This document shows, one piece after another, positions 8,265 through 16,536 of a stretch of 59,577 nt of DNA (positions within the stretch are counted from its first letter, which is position 1; each line of letters begins with the position of its first letter). The notes beneath the pieces were generated by a model, which was not told the DNA's origin, made no database searches, and was given only the letters and a program-made list of their open reading frames with translations. The DNA is from an uncultured Lachnospiraceae bacterium (GTDB lineage Bacteria; Bacillota; Clostridia; Lachnospirales; Lachnospiraceae). The translations under genes and the position numbers were made by a program. Location: positions 1-59,577 of the forward strand of contig CANQTL010000018.1 in NCBI GenBank assembly GCA_947626775.1, read 5' to 3'.

Positions 8265-10493
8265 ATGAGGGAATTTCTGTTTTATCTTATATTTGGGCTG
8301 TCCTGTATCACCTATTTCGTCGGGCTGGGCTCTCTCAGAAAAACCAGCAAAAAGGGCGTGATAGACAGGCTGTATTTCCTTTCCGCCCTGTTCAGCGCGG
8401 GCTGGGGGCTTTTTATCGGGCTGGTGCTGGTGCAGACGGATGAGGATCTGGCGGCGCTGTTTCGGGCCGTCGGCATGCTGCATATCTTCGGCCTGATGAT
8501 CTGCTTTACCCATATGATGATCTTCTGGTCGGATATACGGGGCAGAAGGAAGCGGTGGACGGCTGGGTTTGTCTGGCTGGGCGTACTGCTGTATCCTTTT
8601 CTGATACGGCGGGAAAACGTTGTGTTCGAGATGACGTCCTACGGGATGTCCTACCGGATCAGGACCAGCATTTTCAGCGTGTCCTATGTGGTGTTCTGCG
8701 CGGTGGCGGCGGTCAATCTGCTGGGTCTGAGCGTCTATATGGCGCGCAGATGTGTCAGGAGGAGAGAGAAGGATATCGCCTATTCGCTGATGCTGTGCGT
8801 CATGATCGTAGGGTTTGGCTGCGCGCTTGACACTTTCCTGCAGATGATCGGATTCGCGGCTTTTCCGACGAGCACGCTGGGACAGTTTGTCGCGCAGATG
8901 GTCCTGTGCAGAACCTATCGGTTCTACAATGATTCCCGGGTGACGCTCGAGAATATGTCCAGGTTCGTGTACTATTCCGTGGATGAACCGGTGTTTTTGT
9001 TCGACGAGGCGGAGCGTCTGTGCATCGTCAACAACGGCGCCACGATTTTTCTGGGACTCAGCGCGGAGGAGTGCTGTAAGCTGCGTCTGGAAGATATCTT
9101 TGTCCTGGAGAAGGACGCGTTCCGGTTCCGCGGGAGCAAGAACCGTGTGGAGGCGCGGTGCTGGCAGAGAAACAATATCTGCAGTATCTCGATCGACAAG
9201 ATCTACGACGATTACCAGGATATCATCGGCTATATCGTGATCGTGCACGACGTGACGGAGCGGGTGCGTATGCTGGAGAGACTGGAGCGGGAGAAGCAGC
9301 GCGCGGATAAGGCGAACGAGGCGAAGAGCGCGTTCCTCGCAAATATGTCCCATGAGATCCGGACACCCATCAACGCGGTTATGGGAATGAACGAGATGAT
9401 TCTCAGGGAGAGCGCGGAACCGGCCACACTGGAGTATGCCAGGAATATCCAGCACGCCAGCAAGACGCTTTTGGTGCTCATCAATGATATTCTGGACTTC
9501 TCCAAGATCGAATCGGGTATGATGGAACTGGTGGAGGAGCCGTACTCTCTGGGGACGCTTTTGCGGGATCTCAGGACGGAGTGCGGTATGCGCGCCGAGG
9601 AAAAGGGACTTGCGCTTACATTTATCGTGCCGGAGGATACGCCGGGTGATCTGCTCGGCGACGAGGTGCGGGTGCGTCAGGTAATTCTCAATATCCTGAC
9701 CAACGCGATCAAGTATACGATGAAGGGCAGCGTGACCATGACCGTCTCCTATGAGAGGCAGGCGCAGAATACGGTGCGGCTCACTTTCGCCGTGGCGGAT
9801 ACCGGCATCGGTATCAAGCCGGAGAACATCGGCAGACTGTTCGGCAAGTTCGACAGGATCAACGAGGAACAGGTACACGCCATCGAGGGTACGGGTCTGG
9901 GGCTGAGCATCGTGGATAAGCTGGTGAGTCTGATGGACGGCACGGTGACGGTGGAGAGCGAGTACGGCAGGGGCTCTGTATTCACGGTTGTCCTGCTGCA
10001 GAAGATATCCGGCGGCGGGACTGTGGGCTCGATCCGGGAACAGCCCAGACAGCGGGAGAAGCAGACGGCGGGCGAACCGCTGTTTACGGCGCCGGAGGCC
10101 AGGATCCTGGCCGTGGACGACAACAAGGTCAATCTCGCCGTCATCCGGGGACTCCTGCGCAAGACCAAAGTGCAGATCACCTGTGTCACAAGCGGAAGGG
10201 AATGTCTGGAGGCCGCGGCGAAGGAGCGGTACGATGTGATTCTGCTGGATCATATGATGCCGGGCATGGACGGCATAGAGACGCTCGAAAAGCTCTCCGG
10301 GCTGCCGGAGAACAGGAGCAGGGATGCGAGAGTGATCGTGCTGACAGCCAACGCGATGGCGGGCGTCCGCGAGATGTATCTCGAGAAAGGGTTCGACGAC
10401 TATCTGTCGAAGCCCATCGAGGGAGCCGCGCTGGAGCTGCTTCTGAAGAAATATCTGCCGCCTGCGCTTGTCACGGAGAGCGCGGGGGAGTAA
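8265..10493 (+). CDS. Membrane-bound hybrid sensor histidine kinase (7TM-PAS-HisKA-HATPase-REC)
   Basis: A 742-residue hybrid kinase. About seven membrane segments fill residues 1-215; a PAS-like region follows (VFLFDEAERLCIVNNGATIFLGLS). The HisKA helix holds the phospho-accepting His in MSHEIRTPINAVMGM near residue 366, and the ATPase has DTGIGIKPENIGRLF and GTGLGLSIVDKLV. A C-terminal receiver has the acceptor Asp in YDVILLDHMMPGMDG and the Lys in YLSKPI. No DNA-binding domain or partner regulator is adjacent, so it must signal to a phosphotransfer protein elsewhere. It starts eight bases after the SseB-like gene. A close architectural paralogue lies at 37430-39715. Confidence 0.92.
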   Translation: MREFLFYLIFGLSCITYFVGLGSLRKTSKKGVIDRLYFLSALFSAGWGLFIGLVLVQTDEDLAALFRAVGMLHIFGLMICFTHMMIFWSDIRGRRKRWTAGFVWLGVLLYPFLIRRENVVFEMTSYGMSYRIRTSIFSVSYVVFCAVAAVNLLGLSVYMARRCVRRREKDIAYSLMLCVMIVGFGCALDTFLQMIGFAAFPTSTLGQFVAQMVLCRTYRFYNDSRVTLENMSRFVYYSVDEPVFLFDEAERLCIVNNGATIFLGLSAEECCKLRLEDIFVLEKDAFRFRGSKNRVEARCWQRNNICSISIDKIYDDYQDIIGYIVIVHDVTERVRMLERLEREKQRADKANEAKSAFLANMSHEIRTPINAVMGMNEMILRESAEPATLEYARNIQHASKTLLVLINDILDFSKIESGMMELVEEPYSLGTLLRDLRTECGMRAEEKGLALTFIVPEDTPGDLLGDEVRVRQVILNILTNAIKYTMKGSVTMTVSYERQAQNTVRLTFAVADTGIGIKPENIGRLFGKFDRINEEQVHAIEGTGLGLSIVDKLVSLMDGTVTVESEYGRGSVFTVVLLQKISGGGTVGSIREQPRQREKQTAGEPLFTAPEARILAVDDNKVNLAVIRGLLRKTKVQITCVTSGRECLEAAAKERYDVILLDHMMPGMDGIETLEKLSGLPENRSRDARVIVLTANAMAGVREMYLEKGFDDYLSKPIEGAALELLLKKYLPPALVTESAGE

Positions 10494-10498
10494 ACGAG

Positions 10499-10537
10499 AC
10501 TCCCGCAGAGCCTGTGTCACGGTTCTGCGGGAGTTTC
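10499..10537. terminator. Terminator between hybrid kinase and CNNM protein
   Basis: ACTCCCGCAGA (10499-10509) pairs with TCTGCGGGAGT (10524-10534), followed by a T-rich run on the plus strand. It overlaps the last codons of the convergent gene, so it serves the plus-strand operon first. Confidence 0.8.
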
Positions 10538-11821
10538 TTCTTCATCCGTCTCTTCCGAGGGAGGCAGGGTGATGAGCACCCTGACGATGCGGTTGTCCTG
10601 CACGCCGTCTGCCTGAAGCGAAATGCCGTTGTCCAGCGCAATCTTTTCGCCGTCCTGCGGCAGGCGTTCCAGCCGTTCTATCATGAGTCCGCCGACGGAG
10701 TCGTAATCTTCGGAGTCCAGCTCGATGTCCAGCGCGTCGTTGATGTCGCTCAGCTTCATCTGCGCCTCCACGAGATACTGGCCGTCGCCGGTCTCCTGGA
10801 TCAGTTCTTCCTCGTCGGCGTCGTACTCGTCGCGGATCTCGCCGACCAGTTCCTCAATCATGTCTTCCATCGTGATCATCCCCACCGTCGCGCCGTATTC
10901 GCTCAGCACGAAAGCGATGCTCAGGGATTTCTCGCGTATCTCCATCAGCAGATCGGACACGCGCTTGTACTCGTAAGTGTAGTACGCCTCGCGCAGGATT
11001 TTCTTGAGCTGGAATTTCTCCCGGTCTTTGACCAGAATAAAGTCCTTGATATTGACCACGCCGATGATGTGGTCCGGATCTTCGTCATACACGGGGATCC
11101 GCGTAAACATCGAATCCTGGAAGGTGGACAGAAGTTCCTGATAGGTCGCGTCGATCGGCACGGTGGTCATCTGGATGCGCGGGATCATAATGTCTTTGGC
11201 CACCGTGTCCCCGAAGTCGAAGACATTGTAGATCAGTTCCCGTTCCTCGGACTCGATGACGCCGCCCTCGTGGCTGACGTCCACATAGGTTTTCAGTTCC
11301 TTTTCGGTGATGCTGAAGGTATTGCCGTCGGAGCTGATATGTAGGAGACGCAGGATCCAGTCGGAGAGTCTGTCGATGATGAAGATCACGGGGGTCAGCA
11401 CGATGATCAGCGCGTGAATGACGCCGCTGTACAGCAGCGTGATCCTCTCGGCGCGCTGCATCGCCCAGGTTTTCGGTATGATCTCGCCGAACATGAGGAC
11501 GGCGAAGGTCAGAATGCCGGTCGCGACGCCGACGGCGTAACTGCCCCAGACCCTGATGACAAAGGCGGTCATGAGGGAGGAGGCCGAGAGGTTCACGATA
11601 TTGTTGCCGATCAGGACGGCGCTGAGCATCTTGCCGTAGTGGTCCAGTATGCGCTGCACCCTGAGGGCCTTTTTGTTTTCTTCCTGGACGAGCGTGCGTA
11701 TCCGCACACGGCTGACTGTCGAGAACGCCGTCTCGGCGGATGAGAAAAATCCCGACAAAAAGACGAGAATTACCAGTGCTGCGATTTGTATGACACCTTC
11801 GGTATCCAATGAAAAGTTCAC
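10517..11821 (-). CDS. CNNM/CorC-family membrane protein (hemolysin C-like, putative ion transport)
   Basis: A 434-residue protein with an N-terminal CNNM (DUF21) transmembrane domain (about 1-190, with SGFFSSAETAFSTVSRVRIRTL), a tandem CBS pair (about 205-330, IMIPRIQMTTVPIDATYQELL and FILVKDR), and a CorC_HlyC C-terminal domain (about 340-420, VGGLMIERLERLP). Proteins of this type are linked to magnesium or cobalt efflux. The acidic tail PPSEETDEEETPAEP is unusual only in length. A minus-strand promoter with TTGACA lies about 90 bases upstream. Confidence 0.9.
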   Translation of the reverse strand: MNFSLDTEGVIQIAALVILVFLSGFFSSAETAFSTVSRVRIRTLVQEENKKALRVQRILDHYGKMLSAVLIGNNIVNLSASSLMTAFVIRVWGSYAVGVATGILTFAVLMFGEIIPKTWAMQRAERITLLYSGVIHALIIVLTPVIFIIDRLSDWILRLLHISSDGNTFSITEKELKTYVDVSHEGGVIESEERELIYNVFDFGDTVAKDIMIPRIQMTTVPIDATYQELLSTFQDSMFTRIPVYDEDPDHIIGVVNIKDFILVKDREKFQLKKILREAYYTYEYKRVSDLLMEIREKSLSIAFVLSEYGATVGMITMEDMIEELVGEIRDEYDADEEELIQETGDGQYLVEAQMKLSDINDALDIELDSEDYDSVGGLMIERLERLPQDGEKIALDNGISLQADGVQDNRIVRVLITLPPSEETDEEETPAEP

Positions 11822-11886
11822 TCCTTAGTTTGCCTGCCGGCGTATGTAGCCCGCCCTGATCTGACAGGGAGAGGGCAGTTACAAAA

Positions 11887-11916
11887 ATATTACTATGGAA
11901 TACAGGAAAGTGTCAA
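11887..11916 (-). promoter_or_regulatory. Predicted promoter of the CNNM protein gene
   Basis: On the minus strand, TTGACA (11916-11911), an 18-base spacer and TAATAT (11892-11887) precede the gene that starts at 11821. The rest of the divergent gap to 12016 shows no gene; no convincing plus-strand promoter was found in it. Confidence 0.5.
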
Positions 11917-12016
11917 GTTTTTCGGGGGAGAGGAATATACATTTGTAAACGGCAGAGGATTTCGCGGAGCGGGGGTTCGGCTCCGCGGGATCCGGCGGTG
12001 GAGGAACGGAGGAAAT

Positions 12017-12391
12017 ATGGGCAGAAAAGAGATCTATCTGGATAAGGTTGTTTTTATCACGAAGTGTATGCTGGCGGCTTACATCCTGACGGCGGGACTC
12101 CTTCTGCTGCTCGCCTTTATGCTGTACAGGTTCGGGCTGTCCGAGAAGACGGTGTCCCTGTGCATTATCGGCATCTACATAGCGGTCACGTTTGCGGCGG
12201 GTCTGATCGCCGGCAGGCGCGCGGGCAGGAGAAAATTTCTGTGGGGGCTCGGCATGGGGGCGGCCTACTATGTGATCCTCGTGATCGTATCCCTGATTGT
12301 CAACCGCGGGCTGCAGGATGTGTCCGGCAGTCTGGTCACGGTGTTTTTCCTGTGCGCGGGAAGCGGTATGCTGGGCGGCATGGTGAGTTAG
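12017..12391 (+). CDS. TIGR04086-type four-helix membrane protein
   Basis: A 124-residue protein with four hydrophobic segments (about 15-38, 46-68, 74-95, 103-122) and basic loops such as AGRRAGRRKF. It matches the small TIGR04086 membrane family that recurs beside the SCIFF peptide in Clostridia; the function is unknown. Conserved placement 100 bases upstream of SCIFF suggests, but does not show, a link to export or membrane handling of the modified peptide. GGAGG with a good spacing precedes the ATG. Confidence 0.75.
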   Translation: MGRKEIYLDKVVFITKCMLAAYILTAGLLLLLAFMLYRFGLSEKTVSLCIIGIYIAVTFAAGLIAGRRAGRRKFLWGLGMGAAYYVILVIVSLIVNRGLQDVSGSLVTVFFLCAGSGMLGGMVS

Positions 12392-12410
12392 GAGGACAAA
12401 AAGTGAGAAA

Positions 12411-12447
12411 AACACTTTTCCTATTGCAAAAAGTGTGTTACAATAGG
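12411..12447 (+). promoter_or_regulatory. Overlapping dyads over the SCIFF promoter region
   Basis: A perfect 7-bp inverted repeat CCTATTG (12420-12426) and CAATAGG (12441-12447) brackets the spacer and includes a -10 like TACAAT (12439-12444). A second inverted repeat pairs AACACTTTT (12411-12419) with AAAAGTGT just downstream. The -35 region is poor (TTTTCC). This could be a repressor or activator site, or a terminator for the upstream gene; the sequence does not decide. Confidence 0.4.
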
Positions 12448-12492
12448 CGAAAGTAAAGCGATTGACAAGCGACAAACGGAGGATACAGCATT

Positions 12493-12636
12493 ATGAAACA
12501 TATCAAGACGCTCAGCACGAGAGATATGAAGGAGTCCATGAAGAAAGGCGGCTGCGGCGAGTGCCAGACTTCCTGCCAGTCTGCCTGCAAGACTTCCTGC
12601 ACGGTCGGAAACCAGACCTGCGAGAAGGCAAGATAA
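12493..12636 (+). CDS. scfA: SCIFF ranthipeptide precursor (six cysteines in forty-five)
   Basis: A 47-residue peptide starting MKHIKTLSTRDMKE. Its six cysteines are at residues 21, 24, 28, 32, 36 and 43 within a Gly/Ser/Thr-rich core, the hallmark of SCIFF, which is nearly universal in Clostridia. Established knowledge: the partner radical-SAM SPASM enzyme forms thioether links from Cys to neighbouring residues. The role of the mature peptide is uncertain; signalling has been proposed. A GGAGGA site (12478-12483) lies ten bases before the ATG. The maturase follows 118 bases downstream behind a hairpin. Confidence 0.95.
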   Translation: MKHIKTLSTRDMKESMKKGGCGECQTSCQSACKTSCTVGNQTCEKAR

Positions 12637-12691
12637 GGACGCCGGCGGGGCCCGGCTGTCAGGCTAAAAGGATAGGAATTGTATACGAAGC

Positions 12692-12720
12692 ATAAGCAGC
12701 GATCTTGCGTCGCTGCTTAT
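12692..12720 (+). terminator. Attenuator-like hairpin between SCIFF and its maturase
   Basis: ATAAGCAGCGA (12692-12702) pairs perfectly with TCGCTGCTTAT (12710-12720) around a 7-base loop. Only a weak T-run follows, so partial termination or transcript stabilisation is more likely than a full stop. That would give more peptide mRNA than enzyme mRNA. Confidence 0.65.
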
Positions 12721-12754
12721 TATGCGTTTATCTATCGGGTTGGAGAGAAGAGAA

Positions 12755-14155
12755 GTGATACATCAATACATTAACAACGGATATCATATCGTACTGGACG
12801 TCAACAGCGGCAGCGTCCATGTGGTGGACGAGACGGCCTACCGTGTGATTCCCGTCGTGGAGCGGGCGCTCGGGCTGGGGCTTGGCTCGCGGGAAGAAAT
12901 TACGGCCTGTGTGCTCCGGGAACTTCCCGGCATGGCGCCTGAGGAGCTTTCGGAGACGGTGGAGGAACTGCTCGCGCTGCGGGATGCGGGCCAGCTCTTT
13001 GCGGAGGACGGTTACGAGGAGTATATCGACGGTTTTAAGAACAGGGAGACGGTGGTGAAGGCGCTGTGTCTGCACATTGCGCACGACTGCAACCTCGCCT
13101 GCAGATACTGCTTTGCGGGAAAGGGGGAGTACCACGGAGAGAGGGCGCTCATGAGCTACGAGGTGGGAAGGAAAGCGCTGGATTTTCTCGTGGCGAACTC
13201 CGGGAACAGGGTGAATCTGGAGGTGGATTTCTTCGGAGGCGAACCGCTGATGAACTGGCAGGTCGTGAAGGATCTGGTGGCTTACGGCAGGAGTCTGGAG
13301 AAGTCCCATAACAAGAAGTTCCGCTTTACGCTGACGACCAACGGCGTACTGCTCGACGATGAGGTCATGGAATTTGCCAACAGAGAGATGGCGAATATCG
13401 TCCTGAGTATCGACGGGCGAAAGGAGGTCCATGACCGGATGCGCCCGCACAGAGGCGGACAGGGCAGCTACGACGAGGTGGTGCCGAAATATAAGAAAGC
13501 GGCCGAGAGCAGGAATCAGATGAATTATTACGTGCGCGGCACGTTCACGAGGAACAATCTTGATTTCTCTGAGGATGTGAAGCATCTGGCGGACGAGGGG
13601 TTCGAGCAGATCTCCATGGAACCGGTGGTGGCGTCTTACGAGGAGGACTATGCGCTGCGCGAGGAGGACATTCCGGCGCTGCTTTTGGAGTACGACAAGC
13701 TGGCGCTCGAGTATATCCGCAGAAAAAAAGAAGGAAAAGGTTTCAATTTTTTCCATTTTATGATAGATTTAGAGGGTGGCCCGTGCGTGGCCAAGAGACT
13801 GTCCGGCTGCGGGTCGGGCACAGAATATCTGTCTGTCACCCCGTGGGGGGATTTGTACCCGTGCCATCAGTTCGTCGGGCAGGAGGATTTTTTGATGGGC
13901 AACGTGGACGACGGCGTCGTGCGAACGGATATCCGGGACGCTTTTCGGGCATGTAATGTCTATGCCAAGGAGAAGTGCAGGGACTGTTTCGCGAAGTTCT
14001 ACTGCAGCGGCGGATGCGCCGCCAACGCGTACAATTTCAGCGGAAGCATTACCGGCGCTTACGATATCGGATGCGAACTGCAGAGGAAGCGCGTCGAGTG
14101 CGCGATCATGATAAAGGCGGCGCTGGCCGATGAGGAAAAGGAGAATTTATTATGA
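12755..14155 (+). CDS. scfB: SCIFF maturase, radical SAM/SPASM thioether-forming enzyme
   Basis: A 466-residue enzyme when started at the GTG at 12755. This start gives the family's usual IHQYxxNGYxIVLDVNSGSVHVVD opening and has GGAGAG nine bases upstream; an ATG 11 codons earlier at 12722 is open but lies directly behind the hairpin. Residues 1-80 form the RiPP-recognition-like domain. C112, C116 and C119 (CNLACRYC) bind the SAM-reducing 4Fe-4S cluster. The SPASM part has CGSGTEYLSVTPWGDLYPCHQF and CRDCFAKFYCSGGCAAN, enough Cys for two auxiliary clusters. It installs thioether crosslinks in the peptide encoded just upstream. Its end overlaps secDF by four bases. Confidence 0.95.
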   Translation: MIHQYINNGYHIVLDVNSGSVHVVDETAYRVIPVVERALGLGLGSREEITACVLRELPGMAPEELSETVEELLALRDAGQLFAEDGYEEYIDGFKNRETVVKALCLHIAHDCNLACRYCFAGKGEYHGERALMSYEVGRKALDFLVANSGNRVNLEVDFFGGEPLMNWQVVKDLVAYGRSLEKSHNKKFRFTLTTNGVLLDDEVMEFANREMANIVLSIDGRKEVHDRMRPHRGGQGSYDEVVPKYKKAAESRNQMNYYVRGTFTRNNLDFSEDVKHLADEGFEQISMEPVVASYEEDYALREEDIPALLLEYDKLALEYIRRKKEGKGFNFFHFMIDLEGGPCVAKRLSGCGSGTEYLSVTPWGDLYPCHQFVGQEDFLMGNVDDGVVRTDIRDAFRACNVYAKEKCRDCFAKFYCSGGCAANAYNFSGSITGAYDIGCELQRKRVECAIMIKAALADEEKENLL

Positions 14156-16422
14156 AAAAGAGCAGAGCGGTTATAAGTTTGATAGTGTATGTGCTGATAC
14201 TCGGACTGCTTGGGTATACGGCGGTGTTCGGCGTCGGGTCGGACAGGTCCGGCTCGGCGTCGAGCATCAAGCTGGGGCTTGACCTGGCGGGCGGCGTCAG
14301 CATCACCTATCAGGTGGTGGGGGATGAAAATCCCAGCGCCGAGGATATGAACGATACGATCTACAAGCTGCAGCAGCGCGTGCAGAACTACAGCACGGAA
14401 GCGCAGGTGTACCAGGAGGGAGCCGACCGGATCAACATCGAGATCCCCGGGGTGACGGACGCCAATGCGATCCTGGAAGAGCTCGGCAAGCCCGGCAGCC
14501 TGTACTTTATCTCACAGACGGACAGCGAGGGCAACCAGAACTATACCGGCGGTCTCACGGTTGACGCGGACGGCAATCTTGTTCCGCAGTATGTGCTCAA
14601 CAAGACGATCGACGAGCTCCTTGCGGACGGTTCCGTGATCATTACCGGAACGGAAGTGGTGGACGCGCAGGCCAGGGCGCAGCAGGATCAGCAGATGGGC
14701 AATGTGGAGAACGTGGTGACGCTGACGCTGAACGATGCCGGCGCGGCGGCTTTTGCAGAGGCCACCGAGAAGGCGTACAACAACGGCGAATCGATCGCGA
14801 TCTACTATGACGACGCCATCGTCAGCGCCCCCAATGTCAACGCTGTCATCACGGACGGCAACGCTGTCATCACAATGGGACAGGGCGGCGCGGAGGAGGC
14901 GCAGCAGCTGGCCTCCACGATCCGCATCGGCGGTCTGAAGCTGGAGCTGGAAGAGCTGCGCTCCAATGTGGTCGGCGCACAGCTGGGCTCCGAGGCGATC
15001 CGCACAAGCCTGATCGCGGCGGCAGCGGGCTTTGCGCTGGTGGTCGTCTTCATGATTGCGGTTTATTATGTCGCGGGTTTTGCGGCGTCTCTGGCGCTGT
15101 GTCTGTACGCGGAGCTGATGGTGATTCTGCTGTACGCGTTCGAGGCGACGCTGACGCTGCCGGGTATCGCGGGTATCATCCTTTCCGTCGGCATGGCGGT
15201 GGACGCCAATGTTATCATCTTCGCGCGTATCAGAGAGGAACTGGCTACGGGCAAGACGGTACAGTCCTCCATCAAGATTGGCTTTAACAAGGCGCTGTCC
15301 GCAATCCTGGACGGCAATATCACGACCCTGATCGCCGCTATTGTGCTCTACTTTATGGGCAGCGGCACGATCAGAGGGTTTTCCATCACGCTGATGTTAG
15401 GTATCATTATCTCCATGTTCACGGCGCTGTTTGTGACCAAATTCCTGATCAATGCGCTGTACGCGGTGGGGATTCAGAGCGAGAAGGCTTACGGCGTCGG
15501 CAGGGAGAGGAAGACGATCAATTTCCTCTCGAAGAAGCACCTGTTCTTCGGGCTTTCGGCGGCGGTTATCGTGCTTGGCTTCGTGGTGATGGGAGTCAAC
15601 AAGGCGCAGACGGGTATGCCGCTCAATTACAGCCTTGACTTTGTGGGCGGCACCTCCACGACGATGACGCTGAATGAGGACATGAGCATCGAGGAGATCG
15701 ACGCGCAGATCGTTCCGCAGATCGAGGAGATCACGGGCGACGCCAATGTGCAGACCACCAAGGTGGCCGGCTCCAATCAGGTCATCATCAAGACGAGGAC
15801 GTTGAATGTGGAGGAGCGCGAGCGGTTCGCGGACACGATGGCGGAGAATTTCGGCGTGGACAGAAACAGCATCACCGCCGAGACGATCAGCGCGACGATC
15901 AGCTCCGAGATGCAGGCGGATGCGATCAAGGCGATCATTGTATCCACGATCCTCATGCTGTTATATATCTGGTTCCGTTTCAAGGATATCCGCTTCGGCG
16001 CGAGCAGCGTGCTGGCGCTGGTGCACGACGTGCTCGTGGTGCTGGCGTTCTACGCGGTGGCGAAAGTGTCCGTCGGCAACACGTTTATCGCCTGTATGCT
16101 GACGATCGTGGGTTACTCCATTAACGCGACCATCGTGATCTTCGACCGTATCCGTGAGAATCTGCGCGACAGACGGGGCGGAGACGATCTGCAGGGGCTG
16201 GTGAACAGAAGTATCTCTCAGACATTGTCGAGGAGTATCTTCACGTCCCTGACGACCTTTTTCATGGTGGCGGCGCTGGAGGTGTTCGGCGTATCCTCCA
16301 TCAGGGAGTTTGCCCTGCCGCTGATCGCAGGCATTGTGTGCGGCACATACTCTTCGATCTGTTTGACGGGTGCAATGTGGTTCGTGTTCCGCACGAAGTT
16401 CGTGAAGAAAGCGGCAAAATAG
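14152..16422 (+). CDS. secDF: Protein translocase subunit SecDF (fused)
   Basis: A 756-residue fusion of SecD (about 1-430) and SecF (about 455-756), each with six membrane helices and a periplasmic-type P1 domain. SecD shows LGLDLAGGVSITYQV and VGMAVDANVIIFARIREEL; SecF shows YSLDFVGGTSTTM and VGYSINATIVIFDRIRENL. It uses proton motive force to pull preproteins out of SecYEG. Overlap with scfB (ATGA) puts translocase synthesis in one transcript with SCIFF maturation, a context common in Clostridia. Fusion is the usual form in Bacillus. Confidence 0.95.
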   Translation: MKKSRAVISLIVYVLILGLLGYTAVFGVGSDRSGSASSIKLGLDLAGGVSITYQVVGDENPSAEDMNDTIYKLQQRVQNYSTEAQVYQEGADRINIEIPGVTDANAILEELGKPGSLYFISQTDSEGNQNYTGGLTVDADGNLVPQYVLNKTIDELLADGSVIITGTEVVDAQARAQQDQQMGNVENVVTLTLNDAGAAAFAEATEKAYNNGESIAIYYDDAIVSAPNVNAVITDGNAVITMGQGGAEEAQQLASTIRIGGLKLELEELRSNVVGAQLGSEAIRTSLIAAAAGFALVVVFMIAVYYVAGFAASLALCLYAELMVILLYAFEATLTLPGIAGIILSVGMAVDANVIIFARIREELATGKTVQSSIKIGFNKALSAILDGNITTLIAAIVLYFMGSGTIRGFSITLMLGIIISMFTALFVTKFLINALYAVGIQSEKAYGVGRERKTINFLSKKHLFFGLSAAVIVLGFVVMGVNKAQTGMPLNYSLDFVGGTSTTMTLNEDMSIEEIDAQIVPQIEEITGDANVQTTKVAGSNQVIIKTRTLNVEERERFADTMAENFGVDRNSITAETISATISSEMQADAIKAIIVSTILMLLYIWFRFKDIRFGASSVLALVHDVLVVLAFYAVAKVSVGNTFIACMLTIVGYSINATIVIFDRIRENLRDRRGGDDLQGLVNRSISQTLSRSIFTSLTTFFMVAALEVFGVSSIREFALPLIAGIVCGTYSSICLTGAMWFVFRTKFVKKAAK

Positions 16423-16468
16423 TTCTGTGTGCCTGCGGCATGCAGGGGCGATAGAGAGACGATAGGAA

Positions 16469-16502
16469 GAGGGCGTTCTGCCAAAGGCAGAACGCCTTTC
16501 TG
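16469..16502 (+). terminator. Terminator after secDF
   Basis: GGCGTTCTGCC (16472-16482) and GGCAGAACGCC (16486-16496) form an 11-bp perfect stem with a three-base loop, followed by TTTCTG. It separates the SCIFF-secDF unit from recJ. Confidence 0.85.
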
Positions 16503-16536
16503 AAAATAGGGCCTGTCCGACAGAGGTGCACCGCAT

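Noticed and set aside
8022..10520. Very long minus-strand open frame (832 codons) opposite the hybrid kinase, and similar ones opposite rlmN/prpC (26399-28981), priA (21542-23128) and pbpB (42088-43752)
   Set aside because: They mirror the codon pattern of GC-rich genes on the plus strand, are rich in His, Arg and Gln, and show no motif or ribosome binding site.
12493..12636. Metallothionein or lantibiotic identity for the Cys-rich 47-residue peptide
   Set aside because: Cysteine spacing, leader sequence and the adjacent SPASM enzyme match SCIFF.
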